From Orientallactaga sibirica (taxonomy: Eukaryota; Chordata; Mammalia; Rodentia; Dipodidae), in assembly GCA_036365145.1 (NCBI GenBank), contig JAEOAD010000045.1, positions 18,455,501-18,519,500 of the forward strand: DNA of 64,000 nucleotides, read 5' to 3'. This document shows positions 1 through 10,260 of this stretch, piece by piece (position 1 is the stretch's first letter; each line of letters starts with the position of its first letter). A program made the position numbers and the translations under genes. Below the pieces are notes generated by a model. That model searched no databases, was not told where the DNA came from, and was given only the letters and a program-made list of their open reading frames with translations.

Positions 1-1150
1 AGAACAGAGATGACAACTGGATCTTGGTCACATTCGTCTCTCTAGATCAACTATACCTAAAACCAGAGTTACTCCTGACTTTTTTTTTTTTTAAAGCTAC
101 ATCTGTCATTCGATTCCCTATTTTTGCCTAAGTGAGGGTTGGGTTTTTTTTTTTTTTTTCAATGTTTGCAAGTTAGTATTCTATGCTATTTGGTGCTGAG
201 GCACTGTGTCAGTGTGACTAATTACTGGGAACGAGGAGCTCCTAAGCATGTGGGGGGATGAGAGTGGCTCAGAACCACACTGCATGAGAAATAGCTGATT
301 GGGTTGCAGATGTGGCCTAGGGAGGGGCAAATGGGGCAGGCAGGACCGGGTTTTAAGTCATCAAAAAAAGGAGAAGCCATCTGGTGTGACCTCAGAAGGG
401 AGTGACCATGTAGAGCAGCTTACTGGAAGAATTCTACCTTGTTACAAGAGAATAGTTTTAAAGCTCCAGGGTACATGTGAGGGGAGTCCACTCCCTGAGG
501 GGCATGTGGCCTCAACAGCCCTTTCCAGATTTAGGAAGCAGGGACACATCAGGTAGGGTCAGGTAACAAGAAACTGAATATTGAGGCAGCTGAGATGAGA
601 AGAAACGTGGTGGCCATTTACCCCGAGACCACACAGAACCAGGCTTCTTGCTTCCTTCCACTTAGGTTAGGGTCCTGGTAGAACAGAGCCCAATGGAACA
701 GTGGCACAGGGTGGTCATGGTCGTAGAGTCCCAGCTCTGCCGTTTCTTGAGTGTGCTCATCTCATAGATGGCACTAACTTCATCTGCCTCGTGGGCTTTC
801 TCGAGGTTTGATCTGACCACGTATACAGGCCATGCCCGGCACTGCAACCATTACAATGACCACCAGTAGCAAGGTAATTAAAATAAAAATGCAACAGCCA
901 ACATCGGTTCTCTTCTTCTCACCCCAGAGATCTCTCTTGAGTTGGAGCGTCAAAGTTCTACATTGGAGCCCGCAGGCTGACTAAGGATGACGGCCAGGGA
1001 GCATCCACCTGCAGCCCAGCCTAGAGGAGATGCTCCTGCAGGGAATGCGTGGGATTGGGAAGGGGGGGGGGCATCCTCCTGCCTTCTGCAGCGAGATCAG
1101 CTCGGGGGCTCGAAAACTCCAGCATACCACAAGCACTCCCCACCTCCCGA
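1..1150. other. Unique intronic sequence
   Basis: No gene is seen. There are two T runs (80-92 and 144-159) and otherwise non-repetitive sequence that becomes GC-rich from about 960 toward the adjoining CpG island. The open frames here are short, overlap on both strands and show no recognisable domain. Confidence 0.6.
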
Positions 1151-1159
1151 GCACCCCAC

Positions 1160-1720
1160 ATCTCCAGAGACCGGGTGAGGGCAGGGAAGGGGGGTGTCTG
1201 CGGCTTGGAGGAAGACGAGAGGGCGGAGGACGCCGATCTGCGGCTCCCCGGGCGGCAGCCAAGCGCTCAGCCAGGAACTTGTTAACAGGCCCCGAACAAA
1301 GAGCCGATAATCCAGCGGGCGGCCGCAGGCGGGCTGGCGGGCGGAGGGATCCCGCCCCTTGCAGGGTTCGGCCGCTCGGGCTCACGGCGGCGATCATTAG
1401 CCCGCGCCGGGGGAGTGGAGACCCTGGCGTCCGCGCGGGGGCGCTGCGCTCAGCCCGCCCGGAAGTCTCCCCGGACCCAGGGCGCGCGCGCGAACGCACC
1501 TCCATCCAGCCCTCCCGGGCGACGCCCGCAGCTAATTGCCGGTCCCCGCCCCCTCCCCTAGCTCGGGCTCCCATTGGCTCCTGCAACTGCCCGCCAACAT
1601 CGCCCAAGTGCCCAGCGCCTCTTGCGGGCCGGAGGGACCCCGCCCTCCCGGCTACCTTGACAACCAGGTGGGGAGGCTGCGGTGCTGTCCCGCCCAGGGC
1701 GCTAAGGAGGCACGTCTACT
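1160..1720. promoter_or_regulatory. Intronic CpG island, possible alternative promoter or enhancer
   Basis: This compact block is GC-rich with dense CpG dinucleotides (for example GCGCGCGCGAACGC near 1482-1497). It lies about 7.5 kb downstream of the UNC5A start codon. On the minus strand a CCAAT box (complement of ATTGG at 1572-1576) sits just upstream of a GC box (complement of CCCCGCCCC near 1544-1552). That arrangement would suit transcription in the UNC5A direction. I see no convincing alternative first exon. The long overlapping open frames here are what GC-rich DNA produces by chance. The island is directly visible; the promoter role is inference. Confidence 0.55.
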
Positions 1721-2658
1721 GACCGGTGTCTGGCACCATCGATCGCTGCAGACGCTGGGGAAGACCTGCAGCCCTTCGGCTCCATAGAGACCTGCCCCAT
1801 TTGGGAAGTTGTGTGTGTGTGTGTTGTGGGGGGTGTGTTGTGAAGTCTAATTGGGAGTTCTACCTCTTTGCAGGCTCCCCGAATAGACTTGATAAGGTGG
1901 GGGGGGTATGGATGGCTCCACGGATGGTCCTAGCCATCCTGACTTGGGGGAGAGCTTTGGGACGTAGGTGGGATACAGAGTGGGGAGCTCTCTCCCTGAG
2001 GCCTCTTAGCTGACCCTCAGGTACATCGATCTAGACAGAAACCCGTCCACTCTCATCCCCAAATCTCTGCCACGTGTTTGCCTGAAGCTCAAGGTGACCC
2101 TGAACCTTCCAGATGGACACAACGGTGACATCCAGGCGTGAGGAGGGGCCTGGCTCTACGGGAGCCCACTAGTCAGAGTGATGGCTGGCATCACCTGGTG
2201 CTTTCACAATGGTTCAGCTAAGAGGAAGGATTCTCAAGGTCTCCCCTACCAAAAACGGACTTTAAAAGGTTCCCCTGGGTGGTGGTGTGTGGGGAGCAGC
2301 TGCCATTGCAGCGAGTCTCTCCCAGAGGCCTCCAATCTCAAAGAGGACTAGAGTTGGCTCCTCAACAGACGCACCTGGAAGGGGGAAAGAGACCTCTAGG
2401 TGCCCTGCCCTTGGCATCTGAAGGACAGATAAAAAAGCCCAACCTGTCCCCCAACCCAAGATGGGAGCCTTACCATAGGCAACTCTCACCTAGACCCCCA
2501 ACTGCACCTTTTCTTAGACAGCAAGACTTCTGAGCTTCCCACGAGAGAGGCCGAAACAGTGACCCCCGCTCTATCTACTGCTCTATCAACAGTTTACAGC
2601 TATTGAGGGCCTACCAGGCGCTGGCTCAATGTCAGTGAGATGAGCCATTTATGAGTGC
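1721..2658. other. Unique intronic sequence
   Basis: There is no gene or recognisable repeat beyond a short TG run near 1810-1824. Base composition is ordinary after the CpG island ends. Confidence 0.5.
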
Positions 2659-2670
2659 GTTCTAGTTTTT

Positions 2671-2865
2671 TCTTAATTTTAAATTTTATTTATTTATTTG
2701 AGGGAGATTGAGAATGGGCACACCAGGGTCTCCAGCCACTGCCAACACACTCACAGATGCATGTGCCATCTTGTGCATCTGGCTTACATGGGTACTGGGT
2801 AATTGAACCTGGGTCCTTAGGCTTCGCAGGCGAGTGCCTTAACCACTAAGCCATCTCTCCAGCCC
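2671..2865 (-). mobile_element. Dip SINE (tRNA-derived)
   Basis: This copy defines the family in the window. Read on the minus strand it opens with a tRNA-like head (GGGCTGGAGAGATGGCTTAG, then an internal B-box region resembling GGTTCAATTACCC). It continues through a CAGATGCA...GGAGTTCG-type body and ends in an AAATAAATAAA tail. The match is to the Dip SINE of dipodoid rodents, a B2-like Pol III retroposon moved by L1. It is flanked by the target sequence GTTCTAG at 2659-2665 and 2868-2874. Confidence 0.85.
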
Positions 2866-2874
2866 AAGTTCTAG

Positions 2875-3041
2875 GTTTTTTTTTTGGTTTTTTATTTTGG
2901 TTTTTCGAGGTAGGGTCTCACTCTGGCCCAGGCTGACCTGGAATTAACTATGTAGTCTCAGGGTGGCCTCGAACTCTCGGCAATCCTCCTACCTCCGCCT
3001 CCCGAGTGCTGGGATTAAAGGCGTGCGCCACCACGCCCGGC
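2875..3041 (-). mobile_element. B1 SINE (7SL-derived)
   Basis: On the minus strand the copy opens with GCCGGGCGTGGTGGCGCACG and carries the TTTAATCCCAGCACTCGGGAG and GAGTTCGAGGCCACCCTGAG-type segments, with an A-rich tail. That is a rodent B1 of the type repeated throughout this window. It landed beside the preceding Dip copy, and the target word GTTCTAG appears a third time at 3046-3052. It is close to consensus, so it is young. Confidence 0.9.
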
Positions 3042-3654
3042 CCAAGTTCTAGTTTTATAGGCATAGAAAGTGAAGTGGTATGGGGAGGAGCTGGATCTAG
3101 GATTAGAACTAGAAGAGATGTGGCAGGTGCCAGGAATTCGGGATTTCGGGAGGCTCTCACTCTCAGTAGATGGCTGTGTACTTGACCGTGTCCAGTTGCA
3201 CCCTAAGCATCCCCTGCTTCACCCTGGTCCTAGTCTTGGTCCAAACTCAGCCCTCAGATTTGCCATCGCCCTCGTCTTTCACCTTCTCCACCTACCGGGA
3301 GTATATGGCTCTGAGGCCAAAAGCTAACTATGACCTCCTGATAAGAGTGCCCAGGAAAAAGGTAGGTCTTGGGCACTGGCATCCTGACCTTCTCTGGACC
3401 CCGAGAAGGCCTGCTTCTGTCACTGGCAGTATCTACAAGCTGAATTAGGACCCAGTTTCCTGGCTTGGGGACCAGGACTCACAATCCCTAGCGCTGCCTC
3501 ACAGCTACCTTTGGCTCTGTCCCAGCAGCCACCTGGCTCCCAAGCAATGCAGGCAATCCTTGCCAGGGCTTGTTGGTGTCTTTGGCAGGTGTGAGCAGTT
3601 CCTGGGGGAGCCTGAGTCCATTAGGTTCCAGAGGCACCTCCCTGGACACCAGCC

Positions 3655-3785
3655 TCTGCCCCAATAGAGTCATCAAGTTCAATCCTTTAGTACACAAAAA
3701 GGCAAGCAGCCCAGACAGGTTGTGATTTGTCCAAAATCGCACAGCAATCAAACAGCACAGAGCCAAGACTAGGATTCATTTCTAC
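3655..3785 (-). mobile_element. MIR fragment
   Basis: The stretch contains the core of the ancient mammalian MIR SINE: a decayed form of the GTGACTTGCCCAAGGTCACACAGC motif (here GTGATTTGTCCAAAATCGCACAGC) followed by an AGAGCCAAGACTAGGATTC-like segment. It is heavily diverged. Confidence 0.6.
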
Positions 3786-3890
3786 CTGGGCTCTGCTACC
3801 ACATCCTGTGTGTGTCAATGCTGACTACACTGTCCCATGACAGGATGAACCCAAATGGAGATGGCAAGAGCCTTCAAAAATGCCCTCTGA

Positions 3891-4090
3891 GGGCTGGAGA
3901 GATGGCTCAGCAGTTAAGATGCTTGCCTGAAAAGCCCAAGACCTGTGTTTGATTCCCTAGACACACAAAGTGGTGCGTGTGTCTGGAGTTCATTGGCAGT
4001 GGCTACAGGGCCCGGCACACACCCATTTTCCCTCCCTCCCTCCCCCTCTCTTTTTCTCTCTCTGTCCTTGCAAATAAAATAAATAAAATA
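3891..4090 (+). mobile_element. Dip SINE
   Basis: The head GGGCTGGAGAGATGGCTCAG starts at 3891 and the tail AAATAAAATAAATAAAAT ends near 4090. It is followed at once by a second Dip copy in the same orientation. Confidence 0.85.
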
Positions 4091-4094
4091 TTCT

Positions 4095-4325
4095 GGGCTG
4101 GAGAGATAGCTTAGTGGTTAAGGGCCTTGCCTGCAAAGCCGAAGAACTCATGTTCGAATCTCCAGGTCCCACATAAGCCAAATGCACAGTGACACAAGTG
4201 CACAGTGTCGCACATGAGCACAAGGGGGCGCACACACCTGGAGTTCATTTGCAGCAGCTGAAGGACCTGGCACACCCATTCTTTCTCTCTCTCAAAATAA
4301 AAAAGCTTTAAAAAAATTTTAAAAG
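4095..4325 (+). mobile_element. Dip SINE, second copy of a head-to-tail pair
   Basis: It begins GGGCTGGAGAGATAGCTTAG and carries the longer body variant with CACAAGTGCACAGTGTCGC and CACAAGGGGGCGCA. The pair is bracketed by a near-identical word (AATGCCCTCTGA at about 3880, AATGTCCTTTGA at about 4326), as expected if one copy inserted into the tail of the other. Confidence 0.8.
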
Positions 4326-4371
4326 AATGTCCTTTGAACATGAAGAATTGGCCCAGGTCCTAGCAGAAGTG

Positions 4372-4389
4372 GTGTGTGTGTGTGTGTGT
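4372..4389. repeat. (TG)n microsatellite
   Basis: Nine perfect TG units. Confidence 0.9.
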
Positions 4390-4654
4390 ATTGGTGGGGG
4401 GCTTCTGTCATGTAGAGGCCCCCTTATCTTCCTCCCTGGAGCTTCTGGTTGGGCTAGAGTCAGAGCAGTCCAGCTGTTCTCTCCTATGTCTGGCTTTGAC
4501 TCCTGTGCAACTTAAGGCCCAGCTCTGTCCTCACTCATCACTTCCAACACCAGGGAAAATGGAGGTAAGGGGCAACAGGGCACCAGAACCTCCTAGAGGC
4601 TGCAGTCTGCTCTGGGTACTATGGTCCATCAGGTCATGCCTGTGACTCAGAAAT

Positions 4655-4765
4655 CAAACTCAAGACCCCATTGGACAGGTGTGGACACAGGCTGGGGAGT
4701 AAAAGTTACTTGTCCAAGGACACATGGCTTTAAATTCTAAGCCAGCCCTTGTCTGCCTCCAGTGC
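4655..4765 (-). mobile_element. MIR fragment
   Basis: A decayed MIR core is visible (TTACTTGTCCAAGGACACATGG) followed by the loose AGCCAGCCCTTGTCTGCCTCC tail typical of this SINE. Confidence 0.55.
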
Positions 4766-7700
4766 CTCTGCCATGTCTATTCTAACCTTGTAGTAAGGGG
4801 AGGCTAGGGCTCTCCCAAAGCAGAAGGACCCTTCAATGGGAGCAGACAAGAGGAAGTGCGGGCTGGTGGGACTGACTGTAGAATGCTGAGCTCCCACCTG
4901 GGTGGTGAGAGCTGCCAGGGTCTAGGGGCCTGGCTTCAAGAGCGAGACCCCACCCAGGAAATGTGCACAACAGTGCAGATCTTGGTGTCATCTTTTTTTT
5001 TGAACAAGAAAACACCGAGTCTAGGGAAATTTATGCCAGGGTGATGACAGGGTGGGTTGGGAGGTACCTATTCCACAGACATGGGAACATTACTTGTGTG
5101 GGTGGCTCATAAACACACACACACACACAAGCTGTGTGTGTGGCCAGAGTACAGTACCCGCCCACCCCAAAGGGGCCTGGCCTTACCAGTCCCCACCCTG
5201 GACAAGGTGTGTGTGTGTGTGGAGGGGTGAGGGTAGGGGAAGCATTTCTCGCTTCCTCAGAGGAGACAGTCACTGTTCAGGGATAACGGTGTTGAGGGGG
5301 AACAGACCAACTTTCTCTCCTCTTCTCTGGTCAAAGTAGCCCTCCTGGCTTGGCTGGCAAACCTAAATTCTATCCAAGGCAAGGAAGAAAAGCACTGGCT
5401 GTGGCTGGGGGCATGTCACGTCACATTCTGAAAGCAGGGTCACAGTGCCACAGGCAGTGGCAATACTTGTGGGAAGCACTAGAGGAGGAGGGGTCTGAGC
5501 TGGAGGCTTCTGGCAACTGCCCTTGGGCTGAGGAATCACACCTCTGTCCTTCTTTAGCCCATCCAAAACACATCCTGGTACTAGGGCCCCGGCAGAGGAA
5601 GTGTTGAGGAAGCCTTTAGGGAGAAGCTGGGGAGCCCAGGCTGAGAGACTGACAGCAATCAAGGGGCTTGGCCTGGGGCTGGGCAGAGCCAAAGGAGCTG
5701 GGGTGCCAGGTGGGGAGCATGCTGGCAGGGCCAGGTGGCACCTGCAAGTCTGGAAACAAAGCTAGTCAGGCAGTGCACCACCCAGAAGCAGCTTGGATGC
5801 CAGGGGACTGCGAGGAGTCTGTGAGGAAGAGGAGGAGGAGGAGGAGGCACAGGGTAGGGATGAGTGGGGACAGCTGCCTTGGTGCTCTCGGTCAGATAGT
5901 TAAGGGACAAAGGAGCTAGGGGAGGGGCCGGGCGAAGGAAATGAGAGACACAGGGCAATGTCACAAGTAGGACTGAGCTAGAGGACTTGGTGACAGATTA
6001 GATGTGAAGCGTGAAGGAGAAGAGCGAGCCAAGGGACATGCTGAAGTTCCTAGCCCCCGGATTGGCGAGGGGAGGGGCATAGTGATGGCACGCAGGGCCT
6101 CGGAACGAGCAGGCCACTCATATGTTCGTACAGAACAGGTTCCCAGGCAGCAGTTAAGCCAGCATTGGAGTTTTCACCTAAAGGAAGAGGCACCCTAAGC
6201 TCAGAGCACATGGCTCAAACCTTGGAGGCCGGAGACTCAGAGCAGCACCAGGCAGGAAGAAAGGATGTGAGACAAGACATGGAGGTGGCTGGTCCAAAGG
6301 CCTGGATTGGGGTTTTGGCATCCGGGTCAATACCAACCCTAGGTTTGTGAGAGAAGCCCTTCTCAACATGGGCAGGCAGGGAGCAGATGGCCCAGTGAGA
6401 GGGTCCAGCCCTTTCCTTGGTGGGGGGGGAGTGGGCACACCTAGGGCACATCAAAACCCAAAATTGCACTCTTAGCTCTAGAATAATGCAGTCCCCCCCA
6501 GTCATGCCAGCTTAGAGTGGGAGGGGACAGAGGGCACAGGCCAGTCCCAAGGATGAGGACAGAGATTGGAGGAAGAGAAACAAAGGCCATTTGTTGGATG
6601 GGAAATGTCAGAGTTTGGTTCTCCCAGCTCTCACTTTCCAGGACAGCCTATCCCCCATGCCTCTCCTCTCCAGGTTGATGGGGGTGGGGTGGTCTCTGTG
6701 ACAGGAAGACCCCAGAGGTGAGGAGGTATATGTGGTAAAACTGTGTGACTGGCAGGATATAAAAGAGAAAATCTGGTGAGACAGGTGGGTGCCTACGTGT
6801 GCAGGCCCAGACAGAGATATGCCCAGGTGTGGTTGTGCTGAAGGATGGCTTTGTGTGAGGTGGTGGTGTGTGCCTGGGTGATGGAGGGTGGGTGCTTGGC
6901 CTAGGGAGTGGAAGCTGCAGTGGTTCAGCAGTGCTGGACCCCCGGCGCCCCCTGCCGCCTGCCTGGCTGGCCATCCTTCCCTCAGCCACTCACAGACACA
7001 TTTTTCACTGGCTGCCGTTGCCAAGGAGCTGATAGGCGGTTGCGGGAGCTGGGGTCATGGCAGGGCCAGCTTGCCTGGGCATCCACACATGCCCAGAGCC
7101 TGTAGAGGAAATAGGAGGGGGCCTGTATAAGAAGTAGGGCTATTTCACCCCACATGTCCTGTAGCAGCTCCTCTTGTAGGATTGAGAGTTGATGCTAGAG
7201 GCAGCCTCTCTCCAGACAACCCTACAGTACAAGTGCCCACCTGCCAGGCTTGGCCAACCCCAGGGCAGGCCCCAACAGGTACCCTGCCAGCGGGGAAGGG
7301 GGATATACAAACCCCCCAACTCCACATCCTCCAAAGAAGCCCAGTTTCTTATTCCTGGCTTCAGTGCCCTGATTTACCAATCTGTGATTCATACCTTTAA
7401 TTCTCACCTGTGCAATAGCATATAACCGCCACACACGTGCAGCATGCCAGCAATCACACACACACACACACACACACTCACTCATCTGACCACATACATG
7501 CGAGGGGCTCATACACGCTACGCCAGTCATCCTCATCATCCAGGGCACATGTCAACTCACAGTCCTGGCACGTGCTCACGTGGCAACATGCAGCTCTGAC
7601 CACACAGCTCTTTCACACACAACCAACAGTAAACATTTCCTGGGCACTTACTTGGCATCTGGTAGCACACCCCTTGTGTGCAAAAGTATTGACACAGCCA

Positions 7701-8889
7701 GCTCATAATCATGGTCAGTGGTGCAACTCACACCTTGAGTGCTCATCTGGGGAGCTGCACACACACACACGCACACCCTAACACACACGTGTGTGACGTG
7801 AATACACACCCAACAGCGGCTCAACCTCCGGATGGGTATGGATTAGAAGGGGAGGCAATGGGGAAGAAGGGTTTGTTGTTAAAGTGAGCGGGGAGTTGTG
7901 ACAGAGAAGGGAGATGGACCGGTGGGGGCTGGGGTAGAAAGAGGACTGAGTGGTAGGACTGAGGAAGGCAAGCGAGGCAGCGGTCTGTGCAGGACACGCT
8001 GCAGAGACATCCTTTAGTGAATCAATCATCAGCTTCAATCATCAGGCTGGTCCCTGAGCTCTCACTCAGTGATCTCGCATCAACCTGGCACTTCATAAAT
8101 CCCAAAGCTGTCTTACACCTTTGAGGTGAACTGTGGCCTGGTCAAGCTGGAGGACGGGGTGGGCAACACTCACCCCCTCCCATAAGGTTCTGAGGTCACC
8201 AAGAATGGAGAATTGCTAAGGCAAGCCCCATGCCCCCACTTGGTCACATAAGTGACACTCCCCCATTTACACAAGATGAGCCAAGTGTTTGGGTGGGGAG
8301 GGGGGTTTGCAGAGATTAGGAGACCTCCTCAGCTCAGCCCAGGTGAAGGCTGAAGGAGCAGACAAAGGATGCAGAACTTCCCGCAAGCTCTCGCGCCCAA
8401 GGAAAGGAGGTGGGCTAAGGGTTGAGTTATGAGGGTGCAGGTGAGGGCGGCCAGTAGGACATGCAGGAGGAAAGAAGGACTATGGAGTTTTCGCGAGGAG
8501 CAGCACGGGCCAATAGCACGACTCTGAGCCCCACCATCTCCGCAAGCCAAAAGCCAAAAACCCGACAGAGGGGCTCCCGCGCTTTGGGCTGCAGGCTGCA
8601 TGCGCCGCCGGGGGCAGCCGGATGCGCCTCCACGCCTGAGTGTGTGCGTGTGCAAGCGTGTGTAGCGGGGACAGAGGAGGACACTGTGTTCTGGACGTGG
8701 GCAGAGGCTGGGTGCCAGGCTGGGAAATTGTGGAGTGGCTGTTTGGGGCAGATGCTACCAGGAAAAGGCATCTTCAAGCCTCCTCGGCTCATTTTCTGGC
8801 CACTGGGCATGTAGTCAAAACCATCCAAATCTTTCAGCCCTTGGAAGTCTGTCTTTCCACCCCACCCCACCCCATCCACCCAATCTCGC
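4766..8889. other. Unique intronic sequence, repeat-poor
   Basis: This is roughly 4 kb without a recognisable transposon, which is unusual for this window. Dinucleotide tracts lie at 5113-5129 (CA), 5207-5221 (TG) and 7456-7477 (CA). A polypurine GGA cluster lies at about 5823-5850. A CCAAT word on the plus strand lies at 8510-8514, inside a CpG-enriched shoulder (8480-8680) of the promoter island. No exon could be supported. The lack of insertions near the first exon is compatible with dense regulatory content. Confidence 0.5.
7456..7477. repeat. (CA)n microsatellite
   Basis: Eleven perfect CA units inside UNC5A intron 1. Confidence 0.9.
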
Positions 8890-9197
8890 TCCGGGGCCGT
8901 GTCACCAGCAAACTTCCCCCACCCGGAGGCGTGGGGCGTCTACACTAGGCAACCCCGTGTGCTGACAGCTGCTCCTGTACTTGGCAGAACCCAGGCTTCC
9001 GGGAGAGCGCCCCGGGAAGCTGCGCAGCAGCGAGAGGCGGCCCCCGCGTCCTGCCTCTCAAAGTTTGGCCTCCGGGGAGGCTCCCAATCGGTCGGGCCGC
9101 GTGGGTCAGGGACCCCCCCCCGCAACCCCACCGCCCTCCATCCGAGCGTTCGCGCGCACGGACTCCCGCAAAGCCTCTCCAGAACGCGCGCGGCGTG

Positions 9198-9204
9198 ACT
9201 CACC
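9198..9204 (-). other. UNC5A: UNC5A exon 1 splice donor
   Basis: On the minus strand the exon ends ...GGTTCGG and is followed by GTGAGT (9203-9198), a consensus 5' splice site. The exon ends one base into codon 24. This fits the known protein, where the next residue of the signal peptide is a glycine split across the junction. Confidence 0.85.
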
Positions 9205-9273
9205 CGAACCACGAAACCAGGCGGCGAGGACTATGTCCAGGAGCGCTAGCCACAGGCCGGGCCGGACTGCCAT
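9204..9273 (-). CDS. UNC5A: UNC5A coding exon 1 (signal peptide of netrin receptor UNC5A)
   Basis: UNC5A is a single-pass netrin-1 receptor of neurons: two Ig domains, two thrombospondin type-1 repeats, a membrane span, then ZU5, UPA and death domains. It mediates axon repulsion and acts as a dependence receptor that signals apoptosis without ligand. Only the first 23 codons plus one base are here. They read MAVRPGLW-LALLDIV-LAAWFRGS, matching the UNC5A signal peptide and not those of UNC5B, C or D as I recall them. The start at 9273 is the first in-frame ATG and sits in a strong context (GGCCATGGC). The frame is open upstream, but only through a GTG. Compared with the human sequence as I remember it (MAVRPGLWPALLGIV...), residues 9, 13 and 20 differ. 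Asp13 falls in the hydrophobic core of the signal peptide. All other exons lie beyond the left edge. Confidence 0.9.
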
Positions 9274-9760
9274 GGCCACGGACGGGCTTGCGGACAGGCG
9301 TGCGGGGCTGGACACGGGGCCCCGCGGGCGGGAGAGAGGCTTTTAGCTCCTCAGCCCAGAGCCCCACCTCGGGGCGCCCCCGGGGCCCATGCCAGAGGAC
9401 TGAGCTGCCTCCGGGCGGCCGGCTGTCGGTGCGCACACGGCGCGTGGCTCCCCCTGGGCACCGGGAGCGCAGCAATGCAGCCGGGGCGGAGCGCAGCAGC
9501 GCCAGCCGCGCCGCGCACGGAGCCAGCCGCCGCCGCCGCCGCGCGGAGCCCGCAGCCGGGGAGCGGGCCGGCGGTTGTCACAAAACCCGGACTGGAACCA
9601 CGGAGCGGGGCGGCGGCGGGGTGGGGCGGGGGGAAAGGGAGGAGGGGCCCGGCCGTCTCCGCCGCCCCTCGCGGGGGCCACCCTCCTCCTCCCCCCACCC
9701 CACCCCAGCACTGGGGATTCCTGCGGGCGATGCCTGAGGTTCCCCTAGGGAGGGGCCGGG
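9274..9760 (-). promoter_or_regulatory. UNC5A: UNC5A 5' UTR and core promoter zone
   Basis: The region directly upstream of the start codon on the minus strand is CpG-dense and contains the GC boxes and the GGC-triplet run. The transcription start cannot be fixed from sequence. I place it between about 9330 and 9760. Reading frames through this stretch are uninterrupted mainly because of GC content. Confidence 0.55.
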
Positions 9761-10260
9761 GCAGTGGGCGGGGGACGCCTCCCACCGCCCCTCGCGGTCT
9801 CTGGGGACTGGAACATGAGTCTGGAACCCGGAGTGGATTGGTTCTCCGGATCCGGGCTCTCCTCCGTCCGCCAGTCGGCGCACAGGTGGCCCGGGAGGGG
9901 TTCGGGGCTGCGGCGACCCCGGCGCGGCGCCAGTCTGCGGAGAGCGGCTCCGGGGCTGGAGCGCCCCGGGCGGGTTCCGCTGCAGTCCTCTGCCCGCACC
10001 CCTTACCCCACCCCCACCCCCACCCCCGTCCCGGTGCTGCGCTCAGAGGTCGTCAGCGCGCAGCGAGCTGTACGCGGCCAGTCGGGGGGCCGGGGGTGGG
10101 GGACTGCAGGAGAGCTTCGGGACCCTGGCCTGAGCGCGAGATGACCATTCCCCTCCCCATCCGCCGTCCCGCCCCAGTGATGGACAGGCTCGACTCCGAG
10201 CCATCCGCAGTACCAACCACACAGGCTGGTAGACTCCAGGGGTACGCGGGCACAGGGTGA

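Larger units (their letters stand above)
1..9203 (-). other. UNC5A: UNC5A intron 1, promoter-proximal part
   Basis: The minus-strand GTGAGT donor at 9203-9198 opens an intron that runs leftward past the window edge. No segment here resembles UNC5A exon 2, which should encode the start of the first Ig domain with a PHFLVEPEDVY-like stretch. UNC5A intron 1 is tens of kilobases long in other mammals, so its absence is expected. The intron start is poor in repeats (two Dip SINEs side by side, one Dip/B1 pair, MIR remnants) and holds an internal CpG island. The repeat density is much lower than in the upstream flank. Confidence 0.8.
8890..10260 (-). promoter_or_regulatory. UNC5A: UNC5A promoter CpG island
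   Basis: GC content and CpG density are high across this block, strongest at 9000-10130. It covers the first coding exon, the 5' UTR and the upstream promoter. GC boxes occur at 9483-9489, 9607-9613 and 9623-9632, and a GCC/GGC triplet run lies at about 9527-9543. I see no TATA box at a sensible distance from the start codon, so this is a TATA-less island promoter typical of developmental genes. The exact island limits were judged by eye. Confidence 0.8.

Noticed and set aside
981..1607. 208-codon minus-strand frame
   Set aside because: Mirror artefact of the same CpG island, with no splice or domain support.
1030..1722. 230-codon open frame on the plus strand
   Set aside because: It lies in a CpG island where stop codons are rare. 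Frames are open on both strands at once, and the protein is low-complexity Arg/Pro/Gly with no domain.
2671..4325. tRNA genes suggested by A/B-box-like heads
   Set aside because: They are Dip SINE heads; none folds into a complete cloverleaf with the right length, and each has a SINE body and tail.
1..9203. UNC5A exon 2 or later exons
   Set aside because: I looked on the minus strand for an Ig-domain start and found no matching frame with splice sites.
9106..9315. N-terminal extension of UNC5A upstream of the ATG at 9273
   Set aside because: The upstream in-frame start is GTG, not ATG. The ATG at 9273 has a strong context and matches the known protein start. Codons beyond 9204 read into the intron.
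9475..10260. 261-codon plus-strand frame in the UNC5A promoter
   Set aside because: GC-driven frame antisense to the UNC5A 5' UTR, Pro/Ala/Gly/Arg-rich with no conserved domain.
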